Below are positions 47,323-60,375 of a DNA stretch of 64,000 bases, in pieces. How positions within the stretch are numbered: the stretch's first letter is position 1; each line of letters begins with the position of its first letter. Source of the DNA: Ophioderma brevispina (Eukaryota; Echinodermata; Ophiuroidea; Amphilepidida; Ophiodermatidae); NCBI GenBank assembly GCA_023653785.1, contig JAMKCH010041587.1, forward strand, positions 47,287-111,286. Direction: 5' to 3'. The notes under the pieces are model-generated. The model ran no database searches. It was not told where the DNA came from and saw only the letters and a list, made by a program, of their open reading frames with translations. The position numbers were made by a program, and so were the translations under genes.

Positions 47323-48000
47323 CGTAATAAACGCTGAAAGTTATTTCTTAGGTTGGATTCGGTTGGTTGCAAGTGCAATTTGCATTGACTCTAATGTAAT
47401 GTTTAGTTTTACACAATACATTTCCTCGATTGTCAAAACAGTCACTTGCATTGCATTTTGTCATTGTTCATTGAGTAATCCTATCTCAGCTACTTGTCTA
47501 AATATAATCCCTTATATTACTATTATCAATTTCTTGAGGTCCTTGATTGACACTGGTCATTGGATAGCGCACATTAACCGATTTCCAGCTACTTTGACCT
47601 TCGTTCATTTCAATGCCAATTTCATTGCCCGTCATCCTCCCGAGGTCTCACACCAGTAGTATTGGGTATTTTTGACACATGGGGTGTTGTTCTTGTAACT
47701 CTAATTTGAGTTTAAATAGTTTTAGGCACGTTCATGATAAAGAAACTCATCTTCATTATCTTGGTTATGAAATTTGATGTGGATGACCTGGCGAGCCTTT
47801 GGCTAATTATCGCATTGAATGTTATCTATCATAATATATTAAATTAAATTGTATCATGACATATCGATTACAATTTGAAAGTGTATTCATGGCAAATCTG
47901 TTTTCTCCAATGCACTCTTTTGAAGGTACAGGATTAACTTAAGTTTGTACCGTTATTGCAGAAAGTTGAGTTGGATTATGAGTAGATTAAAGGTGCAACG

Positions 48001-48334
48001 AGAGATTTTAAGGCTATGTAGAGGTTTCATATAGATGAGGCACTCAATAGCCTTCTAAACTTTTATTTGGCTACAGAAATATCTTAAAATTGAAAACAAA
48101 AGGTGATGTTTATATGCTTATATTTCAATATAAAACATACGCTAAATTTCCTATTTACTCAAATTATAGGAAATTAGATATTTCCTTCCTCTTCTCAACA
48201 AAGAAATGAATGTCCCAGCTTAATCTTCCTTTCAGATGGTGATATTTGTGATAGAAAGCTTTACATCAGTGCAAAAATCAGAATGTTTACATTTTTAGAG
48301 ACACCTGTTAAATGTGAAATCTCTCGTCGCACCT
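48001..48334. mobile_element. TTAA-flanked MITE, AGGTGCAACGAGAG family
   Basis: 334 bp between TTAA sites (47997-48000 and 48335-48338), with ends AGGTGCAACGAGAGATTT and AAATCTCTCGTCGCACCT. A partial copy is at 27116. Confidence 0.78.
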
Positions 48335-49104
48335 TTAATGTACGACATAAAATCATTTTTCTCCCCTACCGAAGGAGGGGAGAGGTGAGGAGCGGGGGAT
48401 GGGGGGGCCGAGAACGAGGAGTCCGACGCGGAGGACGGGACGGGGAGGCGGACGCAGACTACCATGAATGTATTATTTCGCATGATGGACAAATATAAAC
48501 AAAGTAAGACAAAGCAATGATGGAACTTTTTTAACACAGTTGTTTTTATTTTTAGCATCGGAACAAATCGTGTTAATTTGATAAGAAACAACTATTCCAA
48601 TTCGCGTATCAGTTTAAGGATCATGCACCTTTAATTGTTCGATATTGTCTTTCACAGATACAATAACAAAAGTTGACGTCTATTGATCCCCTGCAAAGAT
48701 ACAACTATCCCCTCAAGCAGCGCATTCCATGCAAATATGAAATACTTAGATCATTATGACGTTTGGTTCTTGTCAACCAAATCACAACTTATGCACAACT
48801 TGAAATTAATCACATTTGACGCGCGGATCGTGACCAAAAAACAGGTCTCGCCTGTCTTATTTTTATACCAATGGAATTAACCTGTATCACATGGTTAAAG
48901 AAACACAAGGACATTTTCAGAAAAATGCGTCCCCGTTTTTCCTTTTTTTGAAAGCGGGAATTTAGTCTGGGCTTACGTTTTGGTATGTTTTTCTACTCTT
49001 GTCATATACACGTTCTCGTTATTGTTCTACAGCCAACCAAGTGCAAATTTCGGGACATGTATCCTCAGAATATCATCTCCCGAAATAGGGACCTCTAGCA
49101 CTAT

Positions 49105-49507
49105 GAGTTACAATATGCTCATCCACCAAGGACACAGTTCAACGGGTTGTACTTGTACATTGACGTGACATGAACTGACCTTGTGTGATCTGGTATCATA
49201 TATCATACCCAAAAACCAGGGGTGTATTTTCTAAATACATTGGTGAACGAAAGCTACTGAACTGTGTCAAGGGAATTGAGATTTTACTAGCTCATAGTGA
49301 TTAGGTGAACATTCACTGAGTTACAATATGCTCATCCACCAAGGACACAGTTCAACGGGTTGTACTTGTACATTGACATGAACTGACCTTGTGTGATCTG
49401 GTATCATATATCATACCCAAAAACCAGGGGTGTATTTTCTAAATACATTGGTGAACGAAAGCTACTGAACTGTGTCAAGGGAATTGAGATTTTACTAGCT
49501 CATAGTG
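49105..49507 (+). repeat. Tandem duplication of about 190 bp
   Basis: Units 49105-49299 and 49318-49507 are nearly identical. The first has five extra bases (GTGAC). The 18-bp spacer is unique. It is a recent duplication or an assembly artefact. Confidence 0.9.
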
Positions 49508-49968
49508 TAGGTCTCTCGAGTTCTGTCTCCCGCCTCTAAATATACAAATTCTAAAATAAACTGGGCTTAATTGTTTCTATAAAATATTTTCCTTGTTTTC
49601 TAAGTGAAACATTACAGAATCCTAATTCGGATGTAAGACCTAACTGGAATCACAAATAAAATTTAACTGTTTTTAATTTTTTTTTCTGGAAAATTGTTCA
49701 AGATGAAACATTTTAGGGTCTTTAACATGTTTTTTTTTTACTTGAACAAGGCTTTGTGTAAAGAGCAATTATTTATTTTATGCTTTCACATTTCCTCATT
49801 TTCAAACATTTATTTTATTGTCAGATATTTAGTTAACAACAAAGACGTTTTTTTGTGATAGTTTGCCTTAAACTCCAAATCTTTACATCTTTAGATTTGG
49901 GCCAAGTCTACACATTTTGTCACTGTTACTGTAAAAAATGTATTAAGTTATTTGTCTCATCTTTTTAA

Positions 49969-50447
49969 AGGGACACAGGCACATTTGCAGAAAAAAATTA
50001 CAAAATTCCTTGAAAAACTGAAATGGATAGATTTGGACTGTATTGAACGTTTTAAACCAAATTTATAATAGCCAACTAGAAGATCCGTATTTCAAGTCGA
50101 AATCAGTTTGTCATTTCCACCCTTTTCCTATCATTTTCCGTCAAAAGATATTTCTTTTAATAGTTAACTTTATATCCCACCAGTAAATGGAGAACATAAA
50201 TAAATTGGTCATGGACCGGTCTGAATGGTTACAGGGAAATTCGCACAACTCTGATGTGCCTATTCTTGTGTTTCAGATTGTAACCCAAACCATTGCAATA
50301 AAACCACTCCGGAGTGGTTTTAATTTAAAAAAAATCCTATTCATACAAAGAAATCGTTTTAAGGCTTATTTCATTTCAGGTGAAGATTAAGGTCAGTTTT
50401 GACAAACATTGAGGGTCCCCGTTTATGCAAAATGTATCAGTGTCCCT
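49969..50447. mobile_element. TTAA-flanked MITE, AGGGACACAGGCAC family
   Basis: 479 bp between TTAA sites (49965-49968 and 50448-50451). The ends are AGGGACACAGGCACATTT and the complement of AGGGACACTGATACATTT. It includes the palindrome AACCACTCCGGAGTGGTT, also found near 22318 in a truncated relative. Confidence 0.75.
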
Positions 50448-52458
50448 TTAACCAAACACTTCTATCTGGTTTTCTTTGTGAGGACCTAAAAGAGTTTCTT
50501 CGTCGTGACCAAGAAAATTTGCACTACTTTTCATAGACCTATAGGCCTATGTCTTAATTTAGAAAATTTATATTGCTTTACATATTTTCTAATTTAGAAA
50601 CATTTGTTTCGTTTTAGAAAGGAGTAGACTTAATGATATGCTTGAATATATTTGTCAACTTGTCAACTTAATGTAACTCTTGCACCAAAAGAAACCCAGG
50701 GGCATAAAGATTTTTGATTAAAAAAAGAAAAGCTTTGCATAGCAGATAAAACTCACCCAACTCTGCACAAAAAGTATATATGCTGGAAAGAAAACCAATT
50801 AGAGTCAAAGGCGGCAAAAAATCCACCTGACACAAACTCCCATTCCCACAACAGCTACTGGTGCGTTTCTATTGGTTGTACATCGAACAATCTAGGCCAC
50901 TGGTGAACCGCATATCAGCAAGTAATTTGCCAATACAATATGGTTCGCCATCTGTACTCTTTGTACGATATCTAAACATTACATTGGTCTCTTTTAGACC
51001 TGATAGGACTTCTACTATCATTGGTTATTAGTGTGTACATGTGTACCTTGATCTCAGCACTGAGTCTTATTAGACCCTAGGAGCCTGACATAAGGGTCAT
51101 GATTGAGCCCTAAATTGAGGTAATTAACGAACTACAAGTGCTTTGGCTCAGTTACCGTCTGCAACCTGTGAATTGTGGACAAAGCAGACGTTGATACTTA
51201 TCGCATAGCAGGCGCATTAGCTTCCATATTGGATGCTCGTACTTATACGCGAGACATTGAGCAAAATCACTCTACATAGGTAGATGCCTCTTGGAAGCCA
51301 ACTAAGGGTTCCTGATGTGAAATAAAAAGTGGCTCATTTTTGTCAATTGCGTTCGATCTTCCTGCCATAACAATTGTTACATAACACAATAACCACAGAG
51401 TCAGCTAGAACGACCGAGGATAACAGGTATGATAACATTACAATGAAAAGGAACAATACAGTGGATTAAAATAAATCACTTGGGATTTTTTTTCATTTGA
51501 AAAGTGGATCAAATTCGCCGTAGAAGTGCCACGTAATAGGATTCGTTAGACAACAACCTGTCCGAACAAATCAAAAGGCTTATTTATAGCGCGGGGAATT
51601 CAAACCTTTCATTTTGTAGCATGTGTCCTGTGTTTGGATCGATTGCTGGATGAGGCAAAGAATACTATTACAGCGAATTGTATAAAACATGTTTTATTTG
51701 AGAAATAAATAAGTGAAAAAACAACGTCTTGAAGATTTTGGAAATAAAATGGTTTTCAAATATCGCATGAATTTCTCTTAAGCATGCAAATGGTAAAGAG
51801 AGTAATCTTTCAGTTTATTCTCTCAGTATGTCCAATGCGAGCTAAAGTTGGTGTAGCTAACTATTGCAAAGCCCTATAAACTGAAATTGCACAACATGAA
51901 AGAAAATATATTCTAATTGCTTCTTGTCTTCAAATTAAGTTGCATTGACGCATTTTGTAAGGAGAGAAAGATTCAATTTGAATACCACTTAGTTCTTGCA
52001 AATTTTTGTTAAGGGCGGTTACTTAAGGAGGCTTAAGACGTTAGATTACATAATCATTGACATCTTCATACAAAGACATTTTAATGTACTGCATTTCATA
52101 AATGTTTGCTTAAACATTACAATTAAAATTCTCACAATGTAAACTGAAATGAATTACAGTATGACCGTACCTTTCATCAACTCATGAGAATCCTGAAATT
52201 GATTGATTCCCACTCATGGCCCGTGCACAACAAGCATGGGTCAGGAAATATCGGCTTCAACAAATTACGCGCGTCACGTGGAGAAAGAGCTTGGTTTTAA
52301 TTGTGGTTTATCCGAGAAACAATCTTAGCTAATCTTGAAACGAAACAAGATTCTTGTTCATTTTTGCTTCCATTCGTATCGAAAGTGAAATTGTTTGCAA
52401 TATTTAAACATGAAGACGATTAATTTAGTCTTATTGATGATGAATGGTGATGATATTT

Positions 52459-52531
52459 AAATGATGATGATGATGATGATGATGATGATGTGATGAATGT
52501 GATGATGATGATGATGACGACGATGATGATA

Positions 52532-52565
<34 letters not shown>

Positions 52566-52688
52566 CGACGATGATGGTGTTGATGAATGCAGTGATGATG
52601 ATGATGGTGATGATGACGATGATGATGTTCATGAATGTGATGATGATGATGATGATGGTGATAATGATGATGATGGTGATAATGACGA
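52459..52688 (+). repeat. GAT trinucleotide microsatellite
   Basis: About 230 bp of GAT/GAC triplets with a few interruptions. It accounts for the long Met-, His- and Ile-rich frames on both strands, none of which is a gene. Confidence 0.95.
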
Positions 52689-52827
52689 TCATTTTTTATA
52701 TTAAAATACAAATATCAAGAAAAAGGTAAAGGATATCCTGCTGCTCATTAGGCAATAGCCATTTTTTTTAAATTAGAAAGTAAATTTAAATAAGTGGAGA
52801 AAAAGAAACATAATGTGGTTAACTTAC

Positions 52828-52912
52828 TGCTTCGTTTTGTTCCAGCAAGGACATCAAAAAGACAGCTACAAATAATTAGCAAATGCAAGACAGCTCTCCA
52901 CTCAGTTATCAT
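52828..52912 (-). CDS. Signal-peptide exon, candidate first coding exon
   Basis: An ATG at 52912, preceded by an in-frame TAA four codons upstream, opens 28 codons plus one base before the donor AGCA|GTAAGT. The peptide has a short polar N-terminus (M-I-T-E-W-R), a hydrophobic core V-L-H-L-L-I-I-C-S-C-L-F and small residues at V-L-A-G for signal peptidase. It ends in phase 1, exactly what the downstream domain exons require. It is on the same strand and nothing else on that strand intervenes. Linking it to the gene 21 kb away is inference; it could start a different gene. Confidence 0.6.
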
Positions 52913-53003
52913 TATGACGCGTTAGGTTTACTCCTCGAACCAGAAAATTGGACAACTACCTTTCGATAAGTAATCCAGTCAGTAGTTATGAAATAGAAAA
53001 CAG

Positions 53004-53333
53004 TCAACTCCTGTGAAAGCGAGGGACGTGATACAACTGTGAGCGCTGAATAACAAGTGAATCCGACTTTCCCTTAACAGTTTCAAACAGTGATTGTATC
53101 TCGGAAGTACACAGGGGCGCAGAGGAGCCACTTGCAAGGCGATTAACGTGCTTTGCATGTGTAGAGGTCATAATGTTAAATCTGTGGTTAAACTCTTTGA
53201 AAACTGTAGTAACGAGACTACCATCGGCCCAATCAGGTTCCTTGTCAGGGATCAAGGATGCACATGCGTGAAGTTGTGGTAGATAGAGACATGAGTACTG
53301 GGAAATCGAAATGACTGCTACCGAAGATTCCAA
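53004..53333 (-). CDS. Unrecognised 109-codon ORF upstream of the signal-peptide exon
   Basis: A complete ATG-to-TGA frame of mixed, protein-like composition, ending about 90 bp before the signal-peptide ATG on the same strand. No signal peptide, membrane segment or known motif. It may be a chance frame in the 5' leader or promoter, or part of a separate exon. Low confidence that it is translated. Confidence 0.2.
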   Translation of the reverse strand: MESSVAVISISQYSCLYLPQLHACASLIPDKEPDWADGSLVTTVFKEFNHRFNIMTSTHAKHVNRLASGSSAPLCTSEIQSLFETVKGKSDSLVIQRSQLYHVPRFHRS

Positions 53334-54180
53334 GTATTTATTAGGTCATCTCAGTGATGACTAACGCTTTGCTTTGTTCTTCATTTTGCGTTGTGTGCTT
53401 TTTATCTTTTTTGAAAGGATTAATTTTAGAAAGGGAGAAAAAAAGAAAAATATCGCAGCTAAGCACATAGCCTTGTCCAAGGCGCTCTACCAACTTCATT
53501 CATTGGTTCACACGTCTGATATACTGTCATCCATATATAAAGGATTGGAGCATAATCCCCTCCCTAAAACTAAAAAATGGCAAGAATTCACTCTATTAAA
53601 CACTAATTTGAGGCCTCCATTCCATCTGGCCTATGTTCCATGCTTCCACTAGTGAGTTCAATAAGTTCAACTCAGGCAGAGCGCCTTGTACAGTCTGTCA
53701 GACTTTTTCTGCATTTGCACAAATTTTGTGGTTGTTTTGTACAGGGAAGATTAAAACCACAAAGCAATTTGATCAAGGCTGTCGCTCTGTCCCTCTGAGT
53801 AGTACAACCACTGCACCTGACCACAACAGGTGTTTGTGGTTTTATACCTTGACTAGTAGGAACCTGGATCCAGCCAGTGTGGACAAGAGACCACCTTGCA
53901 GTGTGCCATTTTTTCTATTTCTTTCTTTAACAGGGTAGCCCTAAAATACTAAAGCACTGATTTCATACCTGAAACACAATGTTTAAAATAATTGAGAATA
54001 AATGTTAATTATGCAGTACAGTGTGAAAAATAACAAGTTTGTCGGTTCTTAGCAGACAGCCTTGATCAAGGCTACTAAGCACACGGCTTCCACAAGTCTT
54101 CCAAACAATTTTGATGATTTTAGCCTTTTGAGTCCTGCAGTTGCTTTAGGCTGGTATTCTAAAAACGGAGTCTAACTTAA

Positions 54181-54520
54181 AGGGGCATTTCGTGATCCAC
54201 AGCCTCGTCCCCCCGACTTACCTCAAAAGTTTTTTTTTAAGATTTTTATATCATCTGAACCGCCGGGCTAGGTTAGTATGATGCCAATCTGACGTGCAAA
54301 TTCGATCGTCTCTGCAGGAAATTTGCAATTTTGTATTTTCTGTCCGTAAACAGACACAGAAATTACTGTACAGTGGTCTATGGGATATTGTGACACGAAT
54401 TTTGCTCATAACACCAAAACGCAAGATCAGAATCAACTGAAATTTTGGGATTAAGCTTTTCTTAAGGATATCTAGCGAAATATGAACAAACCAGAAGGTG
54501 TTAGAAACACGAATGCACCT
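54181..54520. mobile_element. TTAA-flanked MITE, GGGGCATTTCGTGATC family, copy 2
   Basis: 340 bp between TTAA sites (54177-54180 and 54521-54524), collinear with 34041-34410. Confidence 0.75.
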
Positions 54521-55579
54521 TTAAACTCGGGTCTAAACAAGGGTTAATCCTTCACGAGTGGACCTATTTCCCCTTTCAACATCTGTTGAAGTTCCTCGTG
54601 GATATGGGTCAGAAAACTGTGGCTCGGCCAATCCATGATGAATTTTCTCAGCTGTTACATTTAACTTTCGTATATGTTGAAAGTCCACTAATGAAGAACT
54701 ATATAGCTTTGTTTAACTCAGGTCTAAAGTTGGGTTCTCAAAGTGGACACTTTGTTTAAAAATCATTATTCTGACTATTTTTAAACGAAATGACTGATTT
54801 TGGGTCCAGGCAATTGTCATCAATCACTGAAACACAAATGAGCTGGGAACCATACAGAAACCATCTGGGAAACATCCAAACTGTCCACTTTTGTTTTAAA
54901 ATCATTATTTTGACCATTTTGAACCAAAATATCTGAATCGGCAATGCTTATCAAAGATTGAAACACACTAGGAGTAAAAAGCCGGGAACCATCAAGAAAC
55001 CATCCTGTAACCATCCAAATTGTCCACCTTTCTTTAAAAATAATTATTTTTATCGTTTTGTTTGTTACTCTTTTATGACAATTCCAAAAAGGTGGGAAAC
55101 CAAAACAAACCACATCATCTTGCGCATGCATTTAACAACGTCATGACTAAAGTCAACCTTATTCCTATTCATTCAATGCAATTATGGACACATACATCTG
55201 GGAAAAAAGGGTCCATTTCCGACCTAGTGCACTTTGAAAAGTGTACCATCTGTACATATGAAATACAAGATATCTATTTCAACAGATTTTCTTCGTTAGA
55301 AAATATTCAGTAAATAAATAGATTAAAATAATTTCCAATGAAAAAGTATTGAAAATGGGAAATTATTTTAAATTTATTTTAATTTGCTTTTGAAATGGTA
55401 CAGAGACAGGCAAGGGAAAAGGGATGACAGTTAAACGTTGAATGTGATGTTCAAATAATTATTGTCTCCGGAAATCCCCCTCCGGATTTCAGATTTGGAA
55501 AAAAATGAAAGGCCCGTATTTGCATCAGGGCAAAATGATACATACAGAGAAAATGATGAGCTTGCGGGCATAAAACGTC

Positions 55580-55705
55580 GAGTTTGTAAAACCATGGCGA
55601 GTTTGTAACAATCGTGTCGAGTGTGTAACAACCGCGTCGAGTTTGTAACAACTGCGTCGGGTTTGTAACGACCGCGTCGAGTTCGCAACAACCGTGGCGA
55701 GTTGA
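55580..55705 (+). repeat. GCGTCGAGTTTGTAACAAC minisatellite
   Basis: About six units of 20-22 bp. Frames through it show repeated T-R-x-x-Y-K-L-type peptides that merely mirror the DNA repeat. Confidence 0.85.
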
Positions 55706-56559
55706 TTTTCACACACACGCGCACACGAGCCGAAGTTATAGACGTGGTTATAGTTGCAGCATAATATAGTCGGGTCACATTCTCAAAACGAGGAGAGGAC
55801 GTTTGCTCAATGAAGAATATTTGGGTCAACTTTAAGAAAAATAAGGTGGACCCAAACATTCTTTTTTTTTTGAAAAAAAATCTCAAAAATGGGTTAATGA
55901 TACTATTAATATGGATATTCAGAATAAGATAATGAATTATGTGTTGGTACCAGAAACCCAAGTCACGGTAATGACTCTTTTCTCCTTTTATGCAGTTTTC
56001 ATATATTTAACATGAAATGATGGGGGGAACCATCATCTTCTTTGTCTATTGGTAAAAAGGAGATTAGGAGATTATTCTTGAAAAGATATTTATACAAGGA
56101 ATGAGAACCTCCATCTTTTTTATAAGAAGTGCGATTACCTTCAGTGTTAAAGGTGTACTGGCTGATTTTTTTAGAATGTTAAATAAACAGCATGTTATTA
56201 ATATTGATTAAAGATACGTATATGAAGGGGCGGGGAAGGGGTGGAAGGGGGGAGTTTGGATGTCTCTGTTCTGGATGTTTGGTACTCAGTGTTGAATACC
56301 CCATCCAGGCGGTTGCCACGCGCAGTTCTGTTGTTTATGAGTTTCTTTTGGTTAACTGGGGGCAAACTACTTTGCTTCCCAAGTGGAGGGAGTCAGGATC
56401 GGGGGGATTGTTGTGTAGATTGTTGGTGTGTGTGGTTTGTGTCACCTGCTTAGAACAGGAGGACATATGGGGATTCTTCGTCCAAGGTTGGGGATGTATG
56501 TGTCTAGGGATGTTATGTGCAGAAATTGTGGATGTTTGTTTGTGGTGTCCATATGCCAA

Positions 56560-57200
56560 CTTAACAAGGTCAAATGTAACTAGGCAAAGGTCAGAGGTCA
56601 CCTCTGCAGGGGTCAAAGGTCACTTGCCAACGTTAAAGGTCATATGGCAAGGTCAAAGGGTTCGTATGTCAGGATCCAAAGGCCATATGCTAAGGTCAAA
56701 GGTCCACTTGCAAAGGTCGAAGGTAGGATACCAATGTAAAAACGTTGTAATATAAGGTCAAATGGCATTATCACAGGTCAACGGTCGTTCGTATCCAAGG
56801 TCAAAGGTCCATACAAGGTCAAAGGTCATACACGGGTCCCAAGGTCCTCGCCAAGTTCAAAGGTTATCTTGCCTGGGTCAAGGGTCATGGTCCGAGGTCA
56901 TTACCAAGGTCAGAGGCCCATTACCAAGGTCAGGGCCACTTTACCAAGGTCAGAGGCCACTTACCAAGGTCAGAGGGCAACTTACCAAGGTCAAATGTCA
57001 CTTACCAAGGTCCAAAAGGCCAAGTACCAAGGTCAAAGGTTGTGTGAGATAAAGTTGTGGGATGGGCTGGGGATGTGAAAACTGACTCTCTGAAGAGTTG
57101 GAGTTCAGTGAACTGAAATTTGGTTATGGAGTTTCGCAGCGAACCCTCATTTGATTATGAGGTCCAAGGGTTACATATCAAGGTCGAAGGTTATGTGAGG
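56560..57200 (+). repeat. AGGTCA-rich minisatellite
   Basis: Irregular units of about 18-22 bp around ACCAAGGTCAAAGGTCACTT. At least fifteen exact AGGTCA hexamers occur in one orientation. AGGTCA is the nuclear-receptor half-site, and two exact or near-exact DR1 arrangements are at 56610-56622 and 56816-56828. Frames with Q-G-Q-R and T-K-V-R repeats are artefacts. Confidence 0.8.
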
Positions 57201-60200
57201 CCTATCATTCACATAATCGCGACGGCAGACGACACGAGTGGTCCGAGGCAGATGTATTTATTGTTAAAAAAATTTTGCTTCCTTACATTTGGAGGGAGTA
57301 TTTAATGTTGGCTCTGTGGTCGACTGCCCCAAGTGCACTCTTTTGCAGCGTATATGGAATAGTCTAAAGTAAACATTATGAGCGATTGTATCTTAAATCT
57401 GATGGATTTTGGATTAATTTTTTGTAAAATTGTATAGATAGGGAATAATTGAATAAAGTTCCTTCGGCTGAAAAAAAAATAAGGAACATCTGTTTCCAAA
57501 ATAAACCGCTGACAACACGTGGTTATTGGAGTGTGTTTAAAAATACCTAGTCTGTTGTGTAGCGGTTAATCCTATTTCTCGTCTGAAAATAAGAGGACTT
57601 ACTAGTAGTGAACGTACAAGTTCATATTTCAAGAAGAGGATTGGAAAGCTGCCCGTCAGAGTGGTCGTCCTGACGAAACTTCTCGGGTTGTTCCAAAACC
57701 CGTTATTTTGAGACTGAGGAGTCCCATAGTTGTACTACTAGTAACGATTACACCAAGGATCACAGTATTATTCACGGTACCATTTGAACGGAGCAAATCT
57801 GTCAAATTCCGAGGCATTGCTAGAAATTTTTATATGACTGGTGTGATATGGCTAGCCTTTGCAATCTCTAACAATGGTCCCAAAGCCATGGTAGGGGATT
57901 GGGGTCATACTCTGTTAGCGTATTATAAGGTGTTCTCAAAGGGACTAGTTTTACTCAACGGAAAGGTTCCCTTTTTAACCAATATTGTAGTAAAAATTGT
58001 ATCAACATGAGGACAATTTTTCAGTATTATACTATTTACATTATATTCAAATTAGGCATTTATGGCCATTTTGGAATCAGCATGAAAAATACATTCAATG
58101 AGTTCCAAACAAGGGCCTAGTCTAGGGCAGTGTTTTGGGATGCGCTTTCCATGTGAGTGCGTCATTGTGGATATGACTAGGTGTGTATAAACTGGACGGA
58201 ATCTACCAGGGAGGATGGGTTAAAAGATGAATCGGACTTGTCTGTAAAATAAAAATCTCAGTCCAACGTTGAGTTAGTTACGTAAGCGGAGGGGGATTAC
58301 AAGCTTGTCTCAAATAAAATGGTACAATCAAAAACCCCGATGTTTTTTTCAATATATATTTCACATTAGTAAGTCTTTTTGTACATCATATTAAAGAGAA
58401 AAGACCAGGACTTTTCCGGTTTTTGTGTGTCATCTCATTTGCTTGTTTAAACTCGAGAGACAAAAATCGAGTTTGTTGCCACCTTTTGTTGATTGAAAAA
58501 CGGTGATTGAAAAAAATCGTTAACCTAAGTTATTCACATTTGAAACAAATATGAAAGTATTTAAAAGGGACCCCAAACATAAAGAAGAAGAAAGAAACCT
58601 AAAAGATACGAAAGAGTTACGAACTTGTGGAAGTATGATCATACCGTTCTGGCTTAAGATTAAAGTGCATGACATTTTTGTTAGGAAGAGAATACTGAGC
58701 GTTACAGCCAACATGTGGAGCAGGAGAGAGAGTTTTATTTGTCGTGACAGTAGAATGAAATGCAAAATTCCTACCAACACATTGGATGCTTTGCTTCACC
58801 ACATTAAAAATTTTTATTGAGGGTCAACATAGATGCACAAAGATCGTGCAATATTTTATTTATACCTTCTTTGGATTTAAAGTGTTTATTTGGTTGCAAT
58901 TAATTCCTTCTGGCATGATTTTACAACAGATACCAATCGTATTTAAATTCAAAATGCTCCATTTCATTGACGTGCAATAAATACTTTGTATTGTTGATTA
59001 TTTATGAAAAGAAGATATTTATTCATTGAACTGATTATGATACTATTAAAACTCGTGTAGATAAAACTTAGGAATTCCTTTGTTTACGCAAAACTCTGTG
59101 TTTTGTTTCTTTTTGTCCAAGTTGCAATCTTTTGTCAGCTTCAAGACCAGTGGTATAACTGCGCGAAACAACTCTGCCATGCATAAAAGTGGCACAAACA
59201 CGATTTTGTGTCTATGCAGTAAAGGAAATTGCAGGACTCGGGAGTGACAAAAGCAATAAGATGAAACAAACACCATTGGAAAGTCTTGGTCGTGGTCTTT
59301 AATATTATGCCAGTAAGAATGAATATTTTGAAATTCATATTTAACCAATTTTTTTCGATTTACCACTTTTTTTGAGACAGGGTGTATTTAGCCAGGCCAT
59401 CTAAAAAATAAAACAAGAGAATCGGCCATGTCTGTAGAGTTAAAAATCAAGTGAAAGTTGAGGATAAGTTACGTAAGACGGATGACTATATTATCCAGGG
59501 CATAAAAAGCAACAAAACAAAACAAAACAAAACAAACAAACATCGAAATACTTGCAAAAAAAGTGAATAGGAGCAAGAAAGCAGGTTTAAAATAAATGTA
59601 GTACAATAAGGATGATTTGTCCACGGTTTTAAAAAGATGTATGTAAACGTTGAGGTGTGGATTTATCACGAAAACTATTAGACACTCTCCTCAGAGGAAA
59701 TAAACTATCCGCAGGGTTTTTTTTTTAAAATAACAACTTTTTATTAAAATTACTAGTGGATGCTCTTCCTTGTTAACTTGAATAAACATTGAGGAATAAA
59801 TCATTTGTTCAGTTTACGGCAATTGTTATTGATAATATTTGTTGTAGAAGAAGAAGACGAAACATAAAAATAAAAAGAAGGAGGAGGGGGGAAGAAGAGA
59901 ATAAGAAAACCATGGAGACTCGATTAAGTTTTTTATAAAACGGGGATCTCTACAGTACCCCTAAAATGGTCACGCTTTTTACTGTGAACAATTCCTCAGC
60001 ACCAATATGAAGTGGCATTTCTTGTAAAATTTTGATTTTTCCCTTTGGCTGGAATGTGGACTGCATCCCCACGCACCCTCCACGTACGGCTCGGCCTATA
60101 AAATTTACAAAGCACATAAAATCTTAATTGTTTTAGAAGCACAAGTGATTGTGGTGGGTTGGTTGCAGCCGTTCTCGGTCTGCTCCAGCTGGCCAACGAT

Positions 60201-60274
60201 ATTGGGGGAGTAATTACATTTCTTTTGCGTGCTGTAAGGGTAATTTTTAAATAAATTGAAAGTATTCAAAGATA

Positions 60275-60375
60275 GATAGAGGGGAGAGAGGATGAGAGGG
60301 GGGGAGAGGGGGGGATAGAGAGAGAGGGGGATGAGAGAGAGAGGAGAGAAGAAGAAAGAACGGGAGGGGGGGAAG
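60275..60375 (+). repeat. GA-rich low-complexity tract
   Basis: GAGAGG and GGGGGA runs, non-coding. Confidence 0.85.

Larger units (their letters stand above)
31898..52827. other. Repeat-rich DNA, probably the first intron
   Basis: Twenty-one kilobases with no supported exon apart from the weak candidate at 32175-32283. It contains TTAA MITEs, foldback elements, a dead LINE, palindromes and microsatellites annotated separately. Stretches with nothing recognised include 32300-33190, 35320-35725, 37810-40830, 44750-47180, 48340-49100 and 50450-52450. Confidence 0.55.

Noticed and set aside
47104..47378. Cys/Val-rich minus-strand ORFs
   Set aside because: Readings of the CA microsatellite.
52165..52200. 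Possible micro-exon between TTTCAG and GTACGG on the minus strand
   Set aside because: About 22 nt with no distinguishing coding content; splice-like words of this quality are expected by chance.
52420..52729. Poly-His, poly-Ile and poly-Met ORFs
   Set aside because: All are readings of the GAT microsatellite.
55431..55961. 176-codon minus-strand ORF
   Set aside because: Its centre is the 20-bp minisatellite and its ends are low-complexity; no start context or splice support.
56762..57078. ORFs with repeated Q-G-Q-R and T-K-V-R
   Set aside because: Readings of the AGGTCA minisatellite in different frames.
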